Positions 7,878 through 17,860 of a stretch of 21,642 nt of DNA are shown here, piece by piece (position 1 is the first letter of the stretch; the number at the start of each line of letters is the position of its first letter). The translations under genes and the position numbers were made by a program. The notes beneath the pieces are model-generated. The model was not told the origin of the DNA. It was given only the letters and a program-made list of their open reading frames with translations, and did no database searches. Origin of the DNA: Pavlovales sp. CCMP2436 (lineage: Eukaryota > Haptophyta > Pavlovophyceae > Pavlovales); contig MU631310.1 in the NCBI GenBank assembly GCA_026770615.1, positions 77,949-99,590 of the forward strand, written 5' to 3'.

Positions 7878-9172
7878 TGACGCCAGCTTGAATCCCTATC
7901 ACAAATATATAGCGGCTCAGCATGATTCAACAGGTGTTGTTCACTCACTGACTTGATCGATGTCAGACGTTAGTCCTGACAGCAGGGATGGTGGTGGTAG
8001 AGGTGAGGTTGGTGGTGAACTCGTAGCTACTCCCCGGTGGTTTTTTACCGTGCTAGCGAAATAGTTGTTATATTGGGCACAATTATTGCAGTTGCAGTGT
8101 ATTTGCTAATCGTGCATGGCTTTCAGGACAGCCAGACGTCAGCTTGAATGGTTCCTATTACTTATTCTCATATTGATTAAATTAAATATAGATTAATAAT
8201 AATTGTGGGCAGTGGGTGGTCAACGGGCGCAGAGGCGGTGCTCGCCATAAATAATAAAAATGATAATTTAGATCATAGTCATAACCGTTAATATAACGAT
8301 GTTATAGAATATGCGCGTGATAATTTGTTCATATTCATACATTTATTAAAATCATGTTAATAATAATCGTGGGCAGCGGGTGGGCAACTGACGCCGATGC
8401 GGTGCGTTTTATAATAGACACCTCCTCTCTACTCTTTTGTCAAACAGCTCTTTTGTCAGGCTGCTCCTTTGCCCCCCCCCACCCCCCCCCTCCTCCGCCG
8501 CCGCTCCACCGCACTGAGCAACTGCCACCCTCATTCGCAAACAGCTGGTTGGGCGGTCGCGCCGGCTTCGGCCCCGTCTGGACTCGAATGAGTCTGCTGA
8601 CACGCGTTGCTGCACACTCATTCTCGCCCTGCATCACACTGCGGTACAGGTGCGCGGCGCGGCGCTCCGCTACCCACCCCTAGGACTCATGCTCGCTCTT
8701 ATCCGGAGGGATTATCTGAAGCTCGCACAGTCCTGGGCGAGGGCCAATGCAGACGGCACGGGCCGAGTCGATGTGCTGTGACTGCTCGTATCGGCCGCCA
8801 TCAGCGTCGCGTGGATCTCTAATTAGAACTGAGACATAAACACCACGCGAAGCGGAAAATAGTTAGATATATTGTTATATTATTAATTATAATATACCAT
8901 TATATTTTATACTCGAAATATACTAGTTACTTACACGTCACCTACTCAGTCGCGATTAATTGTAAGGTGGCCCACGCCACTGGGCCCCAAAAATAGGAGA
9001 TCAGAGGAACGCCTCTTAATAAATATGGGGGGGGGGAACCTGTTGCAATTGCTACGAGTTCACCACCAACCTCACCTCTACCACCACCATCCCTGCTGCC
9101 AGGACTAACGTCTGACGTCGACCAAGTCAGCGAGTGAACAACACCTGTTGAACCATGCTGAGCCGCTATATA
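7878..9172. mobile_element. Foldback-type element with 122-base family A inverted repeats
   Basis: Family A arms at 7906-8027 and 9051-9172 are near-identical in reverse complement (GCTACGAGTTCACCACCAAC at the inner ends, GAGCCGCTATATA at the outer ends). They enclose about 1,020 bases with no recognised gene. Family B (reversed) abuts the left arm at 7878-7902. The interior has an imperfect direct repeat (about 8165-8245 and 8330-8405, sharing GTGGGCAG(C/T)GGGTGG), a C-rich stretch at 8473-8510 and AT-rich ends. No transposase was seen, so it would be nonautonomous. Confidence 0.7.
8165..8405 (+). repeat. Imperfect direct repeat inside the family A foldback element
   Basis: Units at about 8165-8245 and 8330-8405 share TTAATAATAAT(T/C)GTGGGCAG, then a GGGTGG, CAAC and GCGGTGC pattern. 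Confidence 0.55.
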
Positions 9173-9464
9173 TATATATATAAATATCTGGTCCGGGATT
9201 CGGATGCTATAAATCAGATGGAAAATATGTATGATGAGAATTTATTGGCCATAGTAATTATATAATTAATTAAATCATTAAATTATATCAATGCACATTT
9301 TTAATTAGGCGGCGGTTATAGCACGTTTCGGCTGTAAATACCGGCTATAGCGTCGATTTTGCTAGATCATACGAGCCAGCACTTGGGGTCAATATCCTGC
9401 AAGTCATAGACAAAGAGCGCAGGGTATACTTGTAGTCACACCGCTGCTCCGCTCTCGCGGCCCG
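9173..9464. other. AT-rich region with no gene seen
   Basis: It follows the right family A arm. Nothing beyond AT-rich sequence and a GC shift at about 9425 is visible. Confidence 0.5.
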
Positions 9465-10139
9465 TTGGACACGGTGCCCCCCGAGGGGGGCGCTGCCTGG
9501 CGCGTCACCATGATGCTCTTCGTCACTATGCTGCTGCATCCGTCGTGCGCCGCGGCGGGCGTCGCTGCGCGCGGCTGCCGGCACACAGTCAAGGCTACCA
9601 AGACCACGACGACGATGCGGCTTCCTGCGAGTAGGGCGGGCGTTGCTGCGCGCGGCGGCAAGCTGCACGCGGAGACGACGATCAAGACTTCCAATACTAC
9701 GACGACAACGGCTGCGGCTGGACACGTTGTGGGCGCCTCTGACGCGCGCGCCGCCTCCTCCGCGCCATCGCTGACGACTAACAAGCATCATTCTCGGGCA
9801 AATTTTAGGATTACACTCTTTCCCCGCCCTGGTGTGTACGCCGGAAAGTCTCGAGCAAAGGGGGTCTTCCCCGTTGAGCATCACCTGCGGCTACTGCAGC
9901 CGATGGTGAAAAGGACCAAAACTCGAAGTGTCTCCACGTCCGCTTTCAGTCGTCTTGCGATGGCGAGGAGTGGGCCGGGCGTGCGCATCAGGGACCAGGT
10001 TCGGAAACTTGGCGCGCTGAAGCTGCGGGAGGCTGGGAGCCCACCGTACTTCAGTGTGATCGTGGCTGGGCGTGTGGGTGGGTGGATGGGTGCGGGTGCG
10101 GGTGCGTGTGTGAGAATGGCGAAGGGCGGGGGGCTGTAG
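9465..10139 (+). CDS. Hypothetical protein, uncertain
   Basis: An open frame of 224 codons. A hydrophobic stretch (MMLFVTMLL and on to an Ala-rich break) could be a signal peptide around residues 16-32. Two imperfect repeats follow (about 9555-9715), each with GVAARG and a run of Thr. The later part (about residues 145-205) has strongly G/C third positions, which supports plus-strand coding there. The end is Gly-rich and low in complexity. No family was recognised. The opposite strand is also open in parts, and an exon starting after the CTGCAG at about 9900 in another frame is possible. No intron support or homology is visible. Confidence 0.25.
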   Translation: MDTVPPEGGAAWRVTMMLFVTMLLHPSCAAAGVAARGCRHTVKATKTTTTMRLPASRAGVAARGGKLHAETTIKTSNTTTTTAAAGHVVGASDARAASSAPSLTTNKHHSRANFRITLFPRPGVYAGKSRAKGVFPVEHHLRLLQPMVKRTKTRSVSTSAFSRLAMARSGPGVRIRDQVRKLGALKLREAGSPPYFSVIVAGRVGGWMGAGAGACVRMAKGGGL

Positions 10140-10210
10140 TTTCGGGTACGACCCCTGCCCAACGCCTTCTCTGATGCGTGTTTGGCATGAAGCTCTCAGA
10201 CGGTGGGGAC

Positions 10211-10316
10211 GGTATCCGGTGTGCTCGGAAAGTTCACCTGATCCGAGTGTTTTTCAACGCTCGGGTTCGGGTTTCAGAACCATTCGGGGGCGGACGTATA
10301 ACTAGAAATTTACACA
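10211..10316 (+). repeat. Repeat family C, copy 1
   Basis: 106 bases matching 14602-14707 in reverse complement with few differences. Shared stretches include GTATCCGGTGTGCTCGGAAA and GGGGGCGGACGTATAACTAG. A diverged copy of part of it lies at 17861-17916. Confidence 0.8.
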
Positions 10317-10329
10317 CACTCAGACCTCT

Positions 10330-10760
10330 TGAAAACTGCGGAGTCGCTATATGTATATATATGCGCGCTGGCCCCAATCGTCATCGTCGGTTCATAACGA
10401 CGTCACTCTCGCGATTGAATCCGCCGTGCCCGCAGATACCTCCAGCTGCGTTCGTGCGCTGAAGGCCCATCACCGACAAAAATTATATCGTTGAGTTGCC
10501 GAAGGTGCCAGGGTCTTTGCCAAAGTTGCCGTAACCGCGTCAGGCCCGCCGGTTTCTTTTCCCGTCGTCGTCACCACTGCTGCTCTCATCACTCGATCTC
10601 GAGTGTTTGCCGGGTTTGCCTACCTAGTTCGCCAGTGGACTGATTACCCTGGTGATGAACTCTGGGATAGACTCGCTCGCGGCTTGAAAGAGAACGTGCA
10701 GCGGCAGCGCCGGCAGCAAAACCTGCAGTGTCTGCGACAACAGCGAAACCTCGGCAGCAA
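10330..10760. other. No supported gene
   Basis: A TATA-rich spot (10348-10362) precedes GC-rich sequence. Several frames are open without recognisable protein. Confidence 0.4.
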
Positions 10761-10852
10761 GCGCGTCAGCGGGTGCGTCAACGGCAGGAGCCGCTGCCAC
10801 ACCGGTTGCCGCGTCCGCCACGGGAGATGGCACAACCAGCTCCTCAATCTCC

Positions 10853-11044
10853 GCGTCAGCGGGCGCGTCAGCGGGCGCGTCAGCGAACGCGTCAGCGAAC
10901 GCGTCAGCGAACGCGTCAGCGAACGCGTCAGCGAACGCGTCAGCGGGCGCGTCAGCGAACGCGTCAGCGGGCGCGTCAGCGAACGCGTCAGCGAACGCGT
11001 CAGCGAACGCGTCAGCGAACGCGTCAGCGAACGCGTCAGCGGGC
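10853..11044 (+). repeat. Minisatellite, 16 copies of a 12-base unit
   Basis: The unit is GCGTCAGCGAAC or GCGTCAGCGGGC, arranged (gg,gg,5xga,gg,ga,gg,5xga,gg). Degenerate units lie upstream near 10760-10780. Because 12 is a multiple of three, all frames stay open. Plus gives Val-Ser-Glu/Gly-Arg; minus gives Ala-Asp-Ala-Phe/Pro, followed by a more protein-like tail to a stop at 10624. The minus frame is closed by TAG just upstream of the array and has no ATG, so a gene is not supported. Confidence 0.9.
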
Positions 11045-11244
11045 GCGGGCACAGGCGCCTAGGCGCACTCCGCAGCCGCCAGGGCGCGCTCCGCTGCCCG
11101 GCGGGTTGACCGGCCCGCGCGTGCACCCATGCCGCCCACATGGGGCTTACCCCCCAGCGCCGCTCCGCGGCGCTTGCCACCCGCCGCCCGCCGCTGCTGC
11201 GGCGCGATGGCAACGCGAGCGGTAAGCACGAACATCACGCGCTC

Positions 11245-11690
11245 CTAGCTCACGAACCACGGCACGATCTCGAAGTCGGCGCCATCAGGTAGCACCTTCG
11301 CCAGATGTGCGCACAAAGCAATTAACCTCGCCATCCAATCGTCGCCCACCGCTGCCACTCTGCACGCGCCCGAGTTCTACTCACGTGGCGCACGCTCCTC
11401 GACGTACCGCCCAACGGCGTACGCCCAGCCAAACGGCCCATACCGCGGCTTCACCTGCACGCCTTGTCCAGGCTTGCAGAGGCGCAGCGTCGAGACGCAA
11501 AGTTCAACCGCGACCTTGTCTGCCGCGGTCGCGCACGCCAGTGTCGGCGTGCGGCGTGCAGCGTTATCAGCCGCTCTCCTCGGTGTACTCCTCAACCTGC
11601 CCTTCTCGGGAGCGACGATACCGCCGCGCCTCCAAGAGCCCTCGCTGCCGAGCGGCGGCGACGAGTTCGGCATCGCAGCCGTATATACAG
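11245..11690 (-). pseudogene. Decayed ORF of unknown family
   Basis: Minus-strand reading gives GLLEARRYRRSREGQVEEY, then a frame change near 11570, then DKVAVELCVSTLRLCKPGQG and PRYGPFGWAYAVGRYVEERA, an in-frame TAG (at about 11377-11379), and finally WMARLIALCAHLAKV and FEIVPWFVS before a stop at 11247-11245. The pieces have a natural residue mix and stay collinear, suggesting one old coding sequence with one frameshift and one nonsense change. A GTGAGT overlaps the TAG, so a very short intron is conceivable, but 33 bases would be unusually small. No family was recognised. Confidence 0.4.
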
Positions 11691-11699
11691 CTTATAAAT

Positions 11700-12189
11700 A
11701 CAACTATACATATACCTTGTTCGCATTGATGAAGGCGGAGGCAGTCGCAAAGCGAAAATAATACAGTCGTCGATGAGTTCAGCTGGAACCCCATCCTACC
11801 CCCCCCCCAACTATAGCCACCTTGTTAAGCCACTTGTATAACTAACTTATCACATATATTCAGCTCTAGTAAATATATACCTTATACATAGCTCATACGG
11901 CAGGCTGATAACGAATGTAAGCGGTCGCGAAATAAAATTCACGGTCGATCAAGATTAACTTGACGGATCCATCAACCCACTTCTTAGATTTGCATAAGCT
12001 TGTCGAACATCAAATTATGTTACTAATATAAGTTTTCATATACATATAGAAAGCTCATATGTATGATTCTGTCGGTGGAATAATGCCGGAAGGATGTGAT
12101 TGTCGCCTCGTGTCTACGGTGAGCAGGCACGCTAAGATACTTATTTCCGCCTCCTTCTCGCGGTCGCCTGCACAGGCGCCGCGTTTGCT
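11700..12189. other. AT-rich spacer before the retroelement ORF1
   Basis: It contains a C run (11800-11809) and AT-rich sequence. A possible short intron (12119-12175, GTGAGC...CACAG) could place an upstream exon before ORF1, but this is speculative. Confidence 0.35.
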
Positions 12190-13338
12190 ATGGGCGGCGT
12201 GCCCTCGGGCGACGTCAACATGCCGAACCTCCTTTACTTTATCCCGCCCACCCCGCAGCTGCGCCCCCCGCTGCTCGAGGCCATCATCGAGTCCTACGGC
12301 AAAGTCTTCATGCTGGTGCAGAAGGCGGGGCCTGACTCTATTAAGGACGACATCTCCCTCGCGCGCAAGGTGCTCGCGCTGATGCCCATCCTCAACACGG
12401 GGGGCAGACCCGCGGTTCCGTCCCCGTGGTCGCCCTCGTCATTAGAGCTCGACGCCGGGCTGCTGAGCTGCTATCGCAAGGCGAGCACAGGCCTTCACCC
12501 CGACAAGTTCAACAGCATCCCAAACATCACCATCTACGACGAGTTCAAGGCGGGCATGCTCTACAAGCTCGGCGCGGCCGCGAAGGCGACGATCAAGGGG
12601 CAGCCCGCCAACGACGACCAGGACGCCATGCCAAACCCCCACTCGACCGGTTGGTCTAACAACTTTCACTTTCACGTCACCGCCCAGCCCTGGCTCGTGC
12701 AGCCGGCCTGGCCTGAGGCATGCGACCTGCCGACCGGAGCGCCGTCCTTGCTCGAGCGCATGGCCGTTGCGCGCGCCACTCAGGACGCATCTCCTTACCT
12801 CATCACTGCGCGAACGTCCTCTCACACGGCTGCCGCCAAGATCCAAAACGCTCTGGCGGATCGTGACAACGCCGAAACTGCAGCTTCAGCCGCGGCTATC
12901 GCAGATGCATTGGCCCGAGGCGCGCCGCCGCCAACCGCGCCGACATGCGAGCCGCAGCTTGACTATCTGCCGGGAAAAATGCCGAGGCAAACCCGCCGGG
13001 CCCGCGAGCCCGATGAGCGGGCTAGCCCGGCGGCAAACACACGCCAGCAGCAGCAGCGAGCATCGCAACCGCCTTACAGCGTGCCGCCTGGCCACAACGC
13101 GCGGCCGGCACAGCGGCAGGGCCAGCCGCCACCGCCGCCCCGCCGGCCGCCACCGCCGTCCACGCACCCCCTCACAGGACCGCCGCCGCCATCGCCTTAC
13201 CCGCCACCGCCGCCGCCCTATGCCCCCGCACTGCCCGCCAACGACGACGGCCCACCGCAGAACCGCCAGCGCCGCGGTGATGCAGCGGAGCCCGCCATGC
13301 CGACGCGCGCGCCCAATCGCACGCGCCCGGAAGACTAG
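12190..13338 (+). CDS. Retroelement ORF1-like protein, 382 aa
   Basis: Open frame immediately before the reverse transcriptase and in the same reading frame; only the TAG at 13336-13338 separates them. Residues 1-200 look globular. Around residues 95-125 the sequence LLSCYRKASTGLHPDKF, followed by a helix-like YDEFKAGMLYKLGAAAK, resembles helices II-III of a J domain with the HPD motif. An Ala-rich helix follows (about 210-245). The last 110 residues are Pro/Arg/Gln-rich and probably disordered. In non-LTR elements this position holds a nucleic-acid-binding or chaperone-like ORF1, so such a role is inferred. No CCHC knuckle is visible. An upstream in-frame stretch (12136-12189) without ATG reads FRLLLAVACTGAAFA, so the true 5' end is uncertain. 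Confidence 0.6.
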   Translation: MGGVPSGDVNMPNLLYFIPPTPQLRPPLLEAIIESYGKVFMLVQKAGPDSIKDDISLARKVLALMPILNTGGRPAVPSPWSPSSLELDAGLLSCYRKASTGLHPDKFNSIPNITIYDEFKAGMLYKLGAAAKATIKGQPANDDQDAMPNPHSTGWSNNFHFHVTAQPWLVQPAWPEACDLPTGAPSLLERMAVARATQDASPYLITARTSSHTAAAKIQNALADRDNAETAASAAAIADALARGAPPPTAPTCEPQLDYLPGKMPRQTRRAREPDERASPAANTRQQQQRASQPPYSVPPGHNARPAQRQGQPPPPPRRPPPPSTHPLTGPPPPSPYPPPPPPYAPALPANDDGPPQNRQRRGDAAEPAMPTRAPNRTRPED

Positions 13339-13365
13339 TGGGGCTCGGCAGAAGACCATCTCGAT

Positions 13366-16300
13366 GTGATGGATCTGGCCGGGTTCAACGGCAACGCGCT
13401 CTCCATTGACGCGGGCAAGATCCCCCCCGAGCACCGCGAGAACTGGACCGAGTTCAACACCGAAGTGCTCACTCACCTCCAGCACGCCACCACCGACCTC
13501 GAGCGCGACCGGTGCTACAAGCTGATGATCGTTGCATCCTTCCTCTTCTTCCGCAAGTCGGCGCGCGGCGGCCACCGCACAGTTCGAGCCATCGCGAACC
13601 GCTTTGCCGCCTGGCGTTCGGGGGACCACGCCTCGCTCATTGACGGGTGGGCAAAGGCTATCGCTCTCAGCCGGGGCAGTGAGCCGCGCGAGCGGACCGA
13701 GCTCGACAACGAGGTGAAAAAGGCACTCGGCAAGCTCGAGCGCGGCCTTGTCTCGGACGCCGCTCGCATTCTCGAGAGCCATGGAGTCGTAGACATCTTC
13801 AACCCCGAGATCTTGGAGCAGATGCGCCTCAAGCACCCGATCCGCAAACCGGAGAACCGTATGCCAGACTCCCTCCCGAACCCAGACCCGAGCGAGCGCC
13901 TCAACGTTCTTCCTGAGACGGTCAGGCGCGTGTACAGCGCACTGCCCTGCGAAAAGGCGCAAGGAGCATCCGCATGGCGATACGAGATGCTCACCGCGCT
14001 AGCCCCGTCGGTCCCGTTTGCAAGCGAAGCGGCCAACGAGGCTGTGAGCTGCCACGCTTGGTTCGCCACGGGGCTTGCCAACGGCGACTTTCTGCCCTGG
14101 TTCAACTTCGTCCTCGCCGCCGTCCGACTCATCCCGCTGCACAAGAGCGACCAGATGCCCCTGGCGGGGGAGAGGCCGGACGTCCGCCCGATCGGCATCT
14201 CATGCGCGCTCCACCGGGCTCTCACCCGCACCATCTTCGCCGAGGGTGAGCTGCACGACACGCTGCGTGACTACCTCTCGCCTACACAGCTCGCAATCTT
14301 CGTCCCGAGCGGTGGCACCAAGCTTGTGTTTGCGGTACGGGAGCTACTCGACGCCCACCCCGAGTTCTGCGCGGTGAACATCGACTTTATAAACGCCTTC
14401 AACTCCGTCACCCGCGCCACTTGCTCGCCGAAGTGCTCGACAACCCCACGACAGCACCGATGGCCCGCCTGCTACACTCCCTCCTATCGCCCAAGTCGCT
14501 GATCTTCGGCGGCTCCGGCGAGTTCCTCAAGCAAATTCTTGCGTTCTGCAGCAAGGAGGGGGTGCAGCAGGGCTCTGTCGAGGGGATGATCGCATTTGCA
14601 ATGTGTAAATTTCTAGTTATACGTCCGCCCCCGAATGGTTCTGAAACCCGAACCAGAGCGTTGAAAAACACTCGGATCCGGGGAACTTTCCGAGCACACC
14701 GGATACCAAGCTTGAGGTTGGTTGTGGCGGGGCTGCGCGCGCTGGTGCAGACGACGTGACTGTGCCCGGCACGCCTGCCATCGTCTTCCCGGCCGTCGAC
14801 AGGTTCCTGGCCTCGGTGCACGCGAAGCTGGGCCTCGAGGCCAACCTGATCAAGACCGTCAGCTACATCTTCCCCGATCATGCCGCTGAGCTCGATCGCG
14901 TCCGCGTCATGTACGGCGTGCCCCTCGGCTTCGCGTGCTCTGCCGACGGCTCCATCGCCCTCGGCATCAAAATATACGGCATCCCGCACGGCTCGGTAGA
15001 GTTCGTCGCCCTCACCCTCGCCTCCAAGTGCAATCAGATCACCGGCACCTATCAGAAAGTCAACTCTCTGCTTGGTCTGAAGCACAAACAGGCGCTGTGG
15101 GCGATCACAGTCAACTCGACGGCACACAAGGGTGGCTACTGGGCTCAGCACTGCTTCCCCGACGAGAACATCGACTGTTGACTCGGTGTGGACAACGCCA
15201 TCCTCAAGCAGGCGCCTGTAGCGCTTGGCTACAACCCGACCACCGACTGGCTGGCGCACAAGCGCCTCTACCTACCGACGCGCCTGGCCGGCCTCGGCTT
15301 ACCCTCGTTCTCCGAGACGCGCTCGGCCGCCTTCGTCGCGTCGGCGGCACGCGCAGCGACCTCCTTCCTCGATCATCAGCACGACGCGACGGGCACAGTG
15401 ACAGTGCACGGCGTCCTCGAGCGGCCGTCGATCGCGGAACGAATCGGGCGTGACTCCTTCGCCGCACCCGAGTCGCAGGGCTGGCGGAAGTTCGGCGACT
15501 CCGGCTCACGCCTCGGCGCGGCAATTATCGCGACCGGCACCACCCTGCGCGCTTGCGTGCCACCCGGGTACACGGGCGAGCTCCGCGTGCTACGTGTGCC
15601 CTCAGAGGAGATGGGCCTGCGCGGCAAGGGGCTGCACGGCGCCGGCCTACAGGCGGCCATCACGTCGGACCTTCAGCAGATTGAGCACGAGACGCTGAGT
15701 GAGCAGCTCGCGCACCGGCCGCGTGGAGACCGCCAGATGCAGCTCTTCCGCAACATCTCGCGCACGAGCATGATCGTCTTCACGGTGCTCCCTGCCGGTC
15801 TCGCCAAGAAGCCCAACGACGAGTGGACCGAGATATCCGCACGCGCCCTCGGCCTCCCAAGCCCCAGGTGCGCTCACCTCGTCGGGCGCCCACTCCCCCA
15901 GGTCTCCGGCCGCAGCATCACACACGTCGACCCCTACGGCGACACGCTCGCTGCAGCTACCACTTTCCAGGGCGGCCACTTCGCCAAGCTCCAGCACGAC
16001 CCCGTCGTCAGGGCGGTCGCGCGCTTCGCGACCGTGTATGGCTGCACCCAAGCCCAGGCGGAGAACTCAGAGATTTTCGGCTCCGTTCTGCGGCAGAACC
16101 CCGGTGCGATGCGGACTGAGGAGGCGCTTCTCCACGCGCGCGCGGTTACATTCGACGTCTATATGGAGCTCGACCAGCCTGATGGACAGGCCGCCGTTGG
16201 TCACATCGTCGAGATGAAGACGGTCCACTACGGCCTGACGCACTACAACGCGGTCGCGCCGACGCGCGGCCACGCGGTAGAGAACCGCTCGGGCAAGCTC

Positions 16301-16710
16301 GACGCTGAGCGCAGGAGGCAGCTCCAGCAGACCGACCGCGAGGTTTCCGGCTCGCGAGAGGGCCAGGTGGGACCGATGGAGCAGCGCCTTAACGGCTTTC
16401 CCCCGTCATCGGCATAGCGACCGGCGGCTTCGGGGAGCAGTCAAAGAGCCTCGACAACTTTCTCAAGAACTTCGCTGGCAGGGTGCGGAGACGTGGATGG
16501 GCAAGCTCAGCGCGCCGACGACGACGCAGGCGCGCAACACGCTTCTCGGGCTCATGCGCAAGGAGCTCGGAGTGATCGTGGCGCGCGGCCACGCCAGGCT
16601 CATCCTTGCCCGCGCGCGCTCGCTGCACACGCAGACTGCGCGCGCGGCCGCTGGTGCCCGGGGTGCACCTTGTTTCCAGCGCACCGGCTGCTCGGCAAAC
16701 GGGCCTTAGG
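13366..16710 (+). pseudogene. Non-LTR-type reverse transcriptase with C-terminal PD-(D/E)XK-like nuclease, decayed
   Basis: Frame 1 from ATG 13366 encodes an N-terminal domain, then PDVRPIGISCALHRALTR (RT finger) and motif A, FINAFNSV (14385-14409). Near 14415 the frame shifts; the next piece carries motif B, SKEGVQQGS (about 14551-14575). Repeat C (14602-14707) is inserted here. Motif C, ADDV (14747-14758), follows in a third frame. TGA at 15179-15181 interrupts; the frame then stays open to 16417 with the thumb/connection motif LPTRLAGLGLPS and, near the end, FDVYMEL...HIVEMK (about 16151-16219), a D...ExK pattern typical of restriction-like endonucleases. Two more frameshifts (about 16400 and 16485) lead to a last fragment ending near 16709. 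A bottom-heavy retroelement with a C-terminal nuclease fits; no 3' poly(A) was seen. It is inactive by sequence. Confidence 0.8.
14602..14707 (-). mobile_element. Repeat family C, copy 2, inserted in the reverse transcriptase
   Basis: Reverse complement of 10211-10316, same length. It lies between the RT motif B and motif C coding segments, and conserved sequence normally found between them is missing, so the insertion came with a deletion. The flanks show no clear target-site duplication. Confidence 0.75.
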
Positions 16711-16883
16711 ACGCCCCTGCGCACGCGGACGGCGCGTACCGTGACGACAACTGGCGCAGCCACAATGCCGACCGGGGCGCACGCCTTGGCCGCGGTGGCT
16801 GCAGCGGCTGCGGCGGCCGCGGCGGACATGGCACACGCGCCTAAATGGACGTGAGCGTTGTGTGTGTGGGGGAGGAGGGAGGG

Positions 16884-17022
16884 GGGAGCCTGCAGCAATT
16901 GCTACGAGTTCACCACCAACCTCACCTCTACCACCACCATCCCTGCTGCCAGGACTAACGTCTGACGTCAACCAAGGCAGTGAGTGAACAACACTTGTTG
17001 AACCATGCGAGCCGCTGTATAT
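16884..17022 (+). repeat. Repeat family A, copy 3, with family B at 17031-17056
   Basis: Matches the arm at 9051-9172, and similarity extends upstream through a G-rich tract and GCAATTGCTACG. After GAGCCGCTGTATATATTTAC the family B core follows, as it does (reversed) at 7878-7906. This shows that A and B form one larger unit. Confidence 0.75.
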
Positions 17023-17204
17023 ATTTACGATAGGGATTCAAGCTGGCGTCTGACTGTTCTGAATGTTTTGCTGGTCTGAGCGCTGCGTCGCCCATTGCCT
17101 GCTGCGTGCCTTAGTCAGCTGCATTGTCTTGGGCGCCATCGCGCGTGCCGATGGATCTCCGGCCGCTATATATATATACCTACCATATGTGTATATATAT
17201 ATAT

Positions 17205-17285
17205 ATACATTAGCGGCTTAGCATGGTTCAACAGGTGTAGTTCAGTCACTGGCTCAGTCGACGTCAGGCTGAGGTCGAGCGATCG
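17205..17285 (-). repeat. Repeat family A, diverged copy 4, inverted relative to copy 3
   Basis: TAGCGGCTTAGCATGGTTCA and following bases are the reverse complement of the outer half of family A, preceded by a long TA run (17167-17208). With copy 3 it bounds a roughly 400-base inverted-repeat unit. Confidence 0.6.
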
Positions 17286-17446
17286 ACCCAAACTCTCATG
17301 CACCAGCACTCACACTAAAGGGTGTGAGTGTGTGCTTACCATAGTTTAGAGTGTAAGTTGCTAGTTAAATGTGCGTCCCCGGAAGGATCGCACTGGAAAA
17401 GAGCGTTGAAAACGGGTTCATACCTCTATCATATTAGAGAATTTCA

Positions 17447-17847
17447 GTACCACATTATAACGGTACCACATTATGGAATTACAGTACCACATTATGGAAT
17501 TGCACCACAACGTGCGGGCAGCGGGGTAGCGCAGCGGGGGCGGGGCGCGCACGCCGCGCTCGCCGCCGCGGCGGCGCAGGTGACGGTTGCGCGCCACGGC
17601 GCTGCCCTGTACGAGCCCAGGTCACCACCGGGTCGGCAGGGCAGCGCGCGCACGTGCCACCTACGGCTTAGGACGGCGCGCGCGCGCTTCCAGGCTGCGA
17701 CCAGCTTGCACATCGAGGCGTTCGCTTACTCTTCCCCCGCATTCTTGCGCTCCGCGCCATTTCGCGCCGTGCCTTGCACTAATGTGGCAGCGTTCTTAAC
17801 GTGCCACATTAAACATAATTTGGTACTGAATTTTTATAATGTGGTAC
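17447..17847. mobile_element. Family E: 401-base MITE-like element with 14-base perfect terminal inverted repeats
   Basis: GTACCACATTATAA at 17447-17460 is the exact complement of 17834-17847. The left end has further copies of GTACCACATTATGGAATT at 17463 and 17484. The right end has GTGCCACATT (17801) and GGTACTGAATTTT (17822). The interior is very GC-rich with open frames of no recognised family. No clear target-site duplication was seen. Confidence 0.7.
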
Positions 17848-17860
17848 GGGTGAGAAGTCT

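Noticed and set aside
8354..8822. Two plus-strand open frames of about 110 and 71 codons
   Set aside because: Pro-rich low-complexity translation, no family resemblance, inside a foldback element.
10853..11044. CRISPR-like array
   Set aside because: 12-base head-to-tail units with no spacers in eukaryotic sequence; it is a minisatellite.
12442..13962. Long minus-strand frames opposite ORF1 and the reverse transcriptase
   Set aside because: Antisense shadows of GC3-rich coding sequence.
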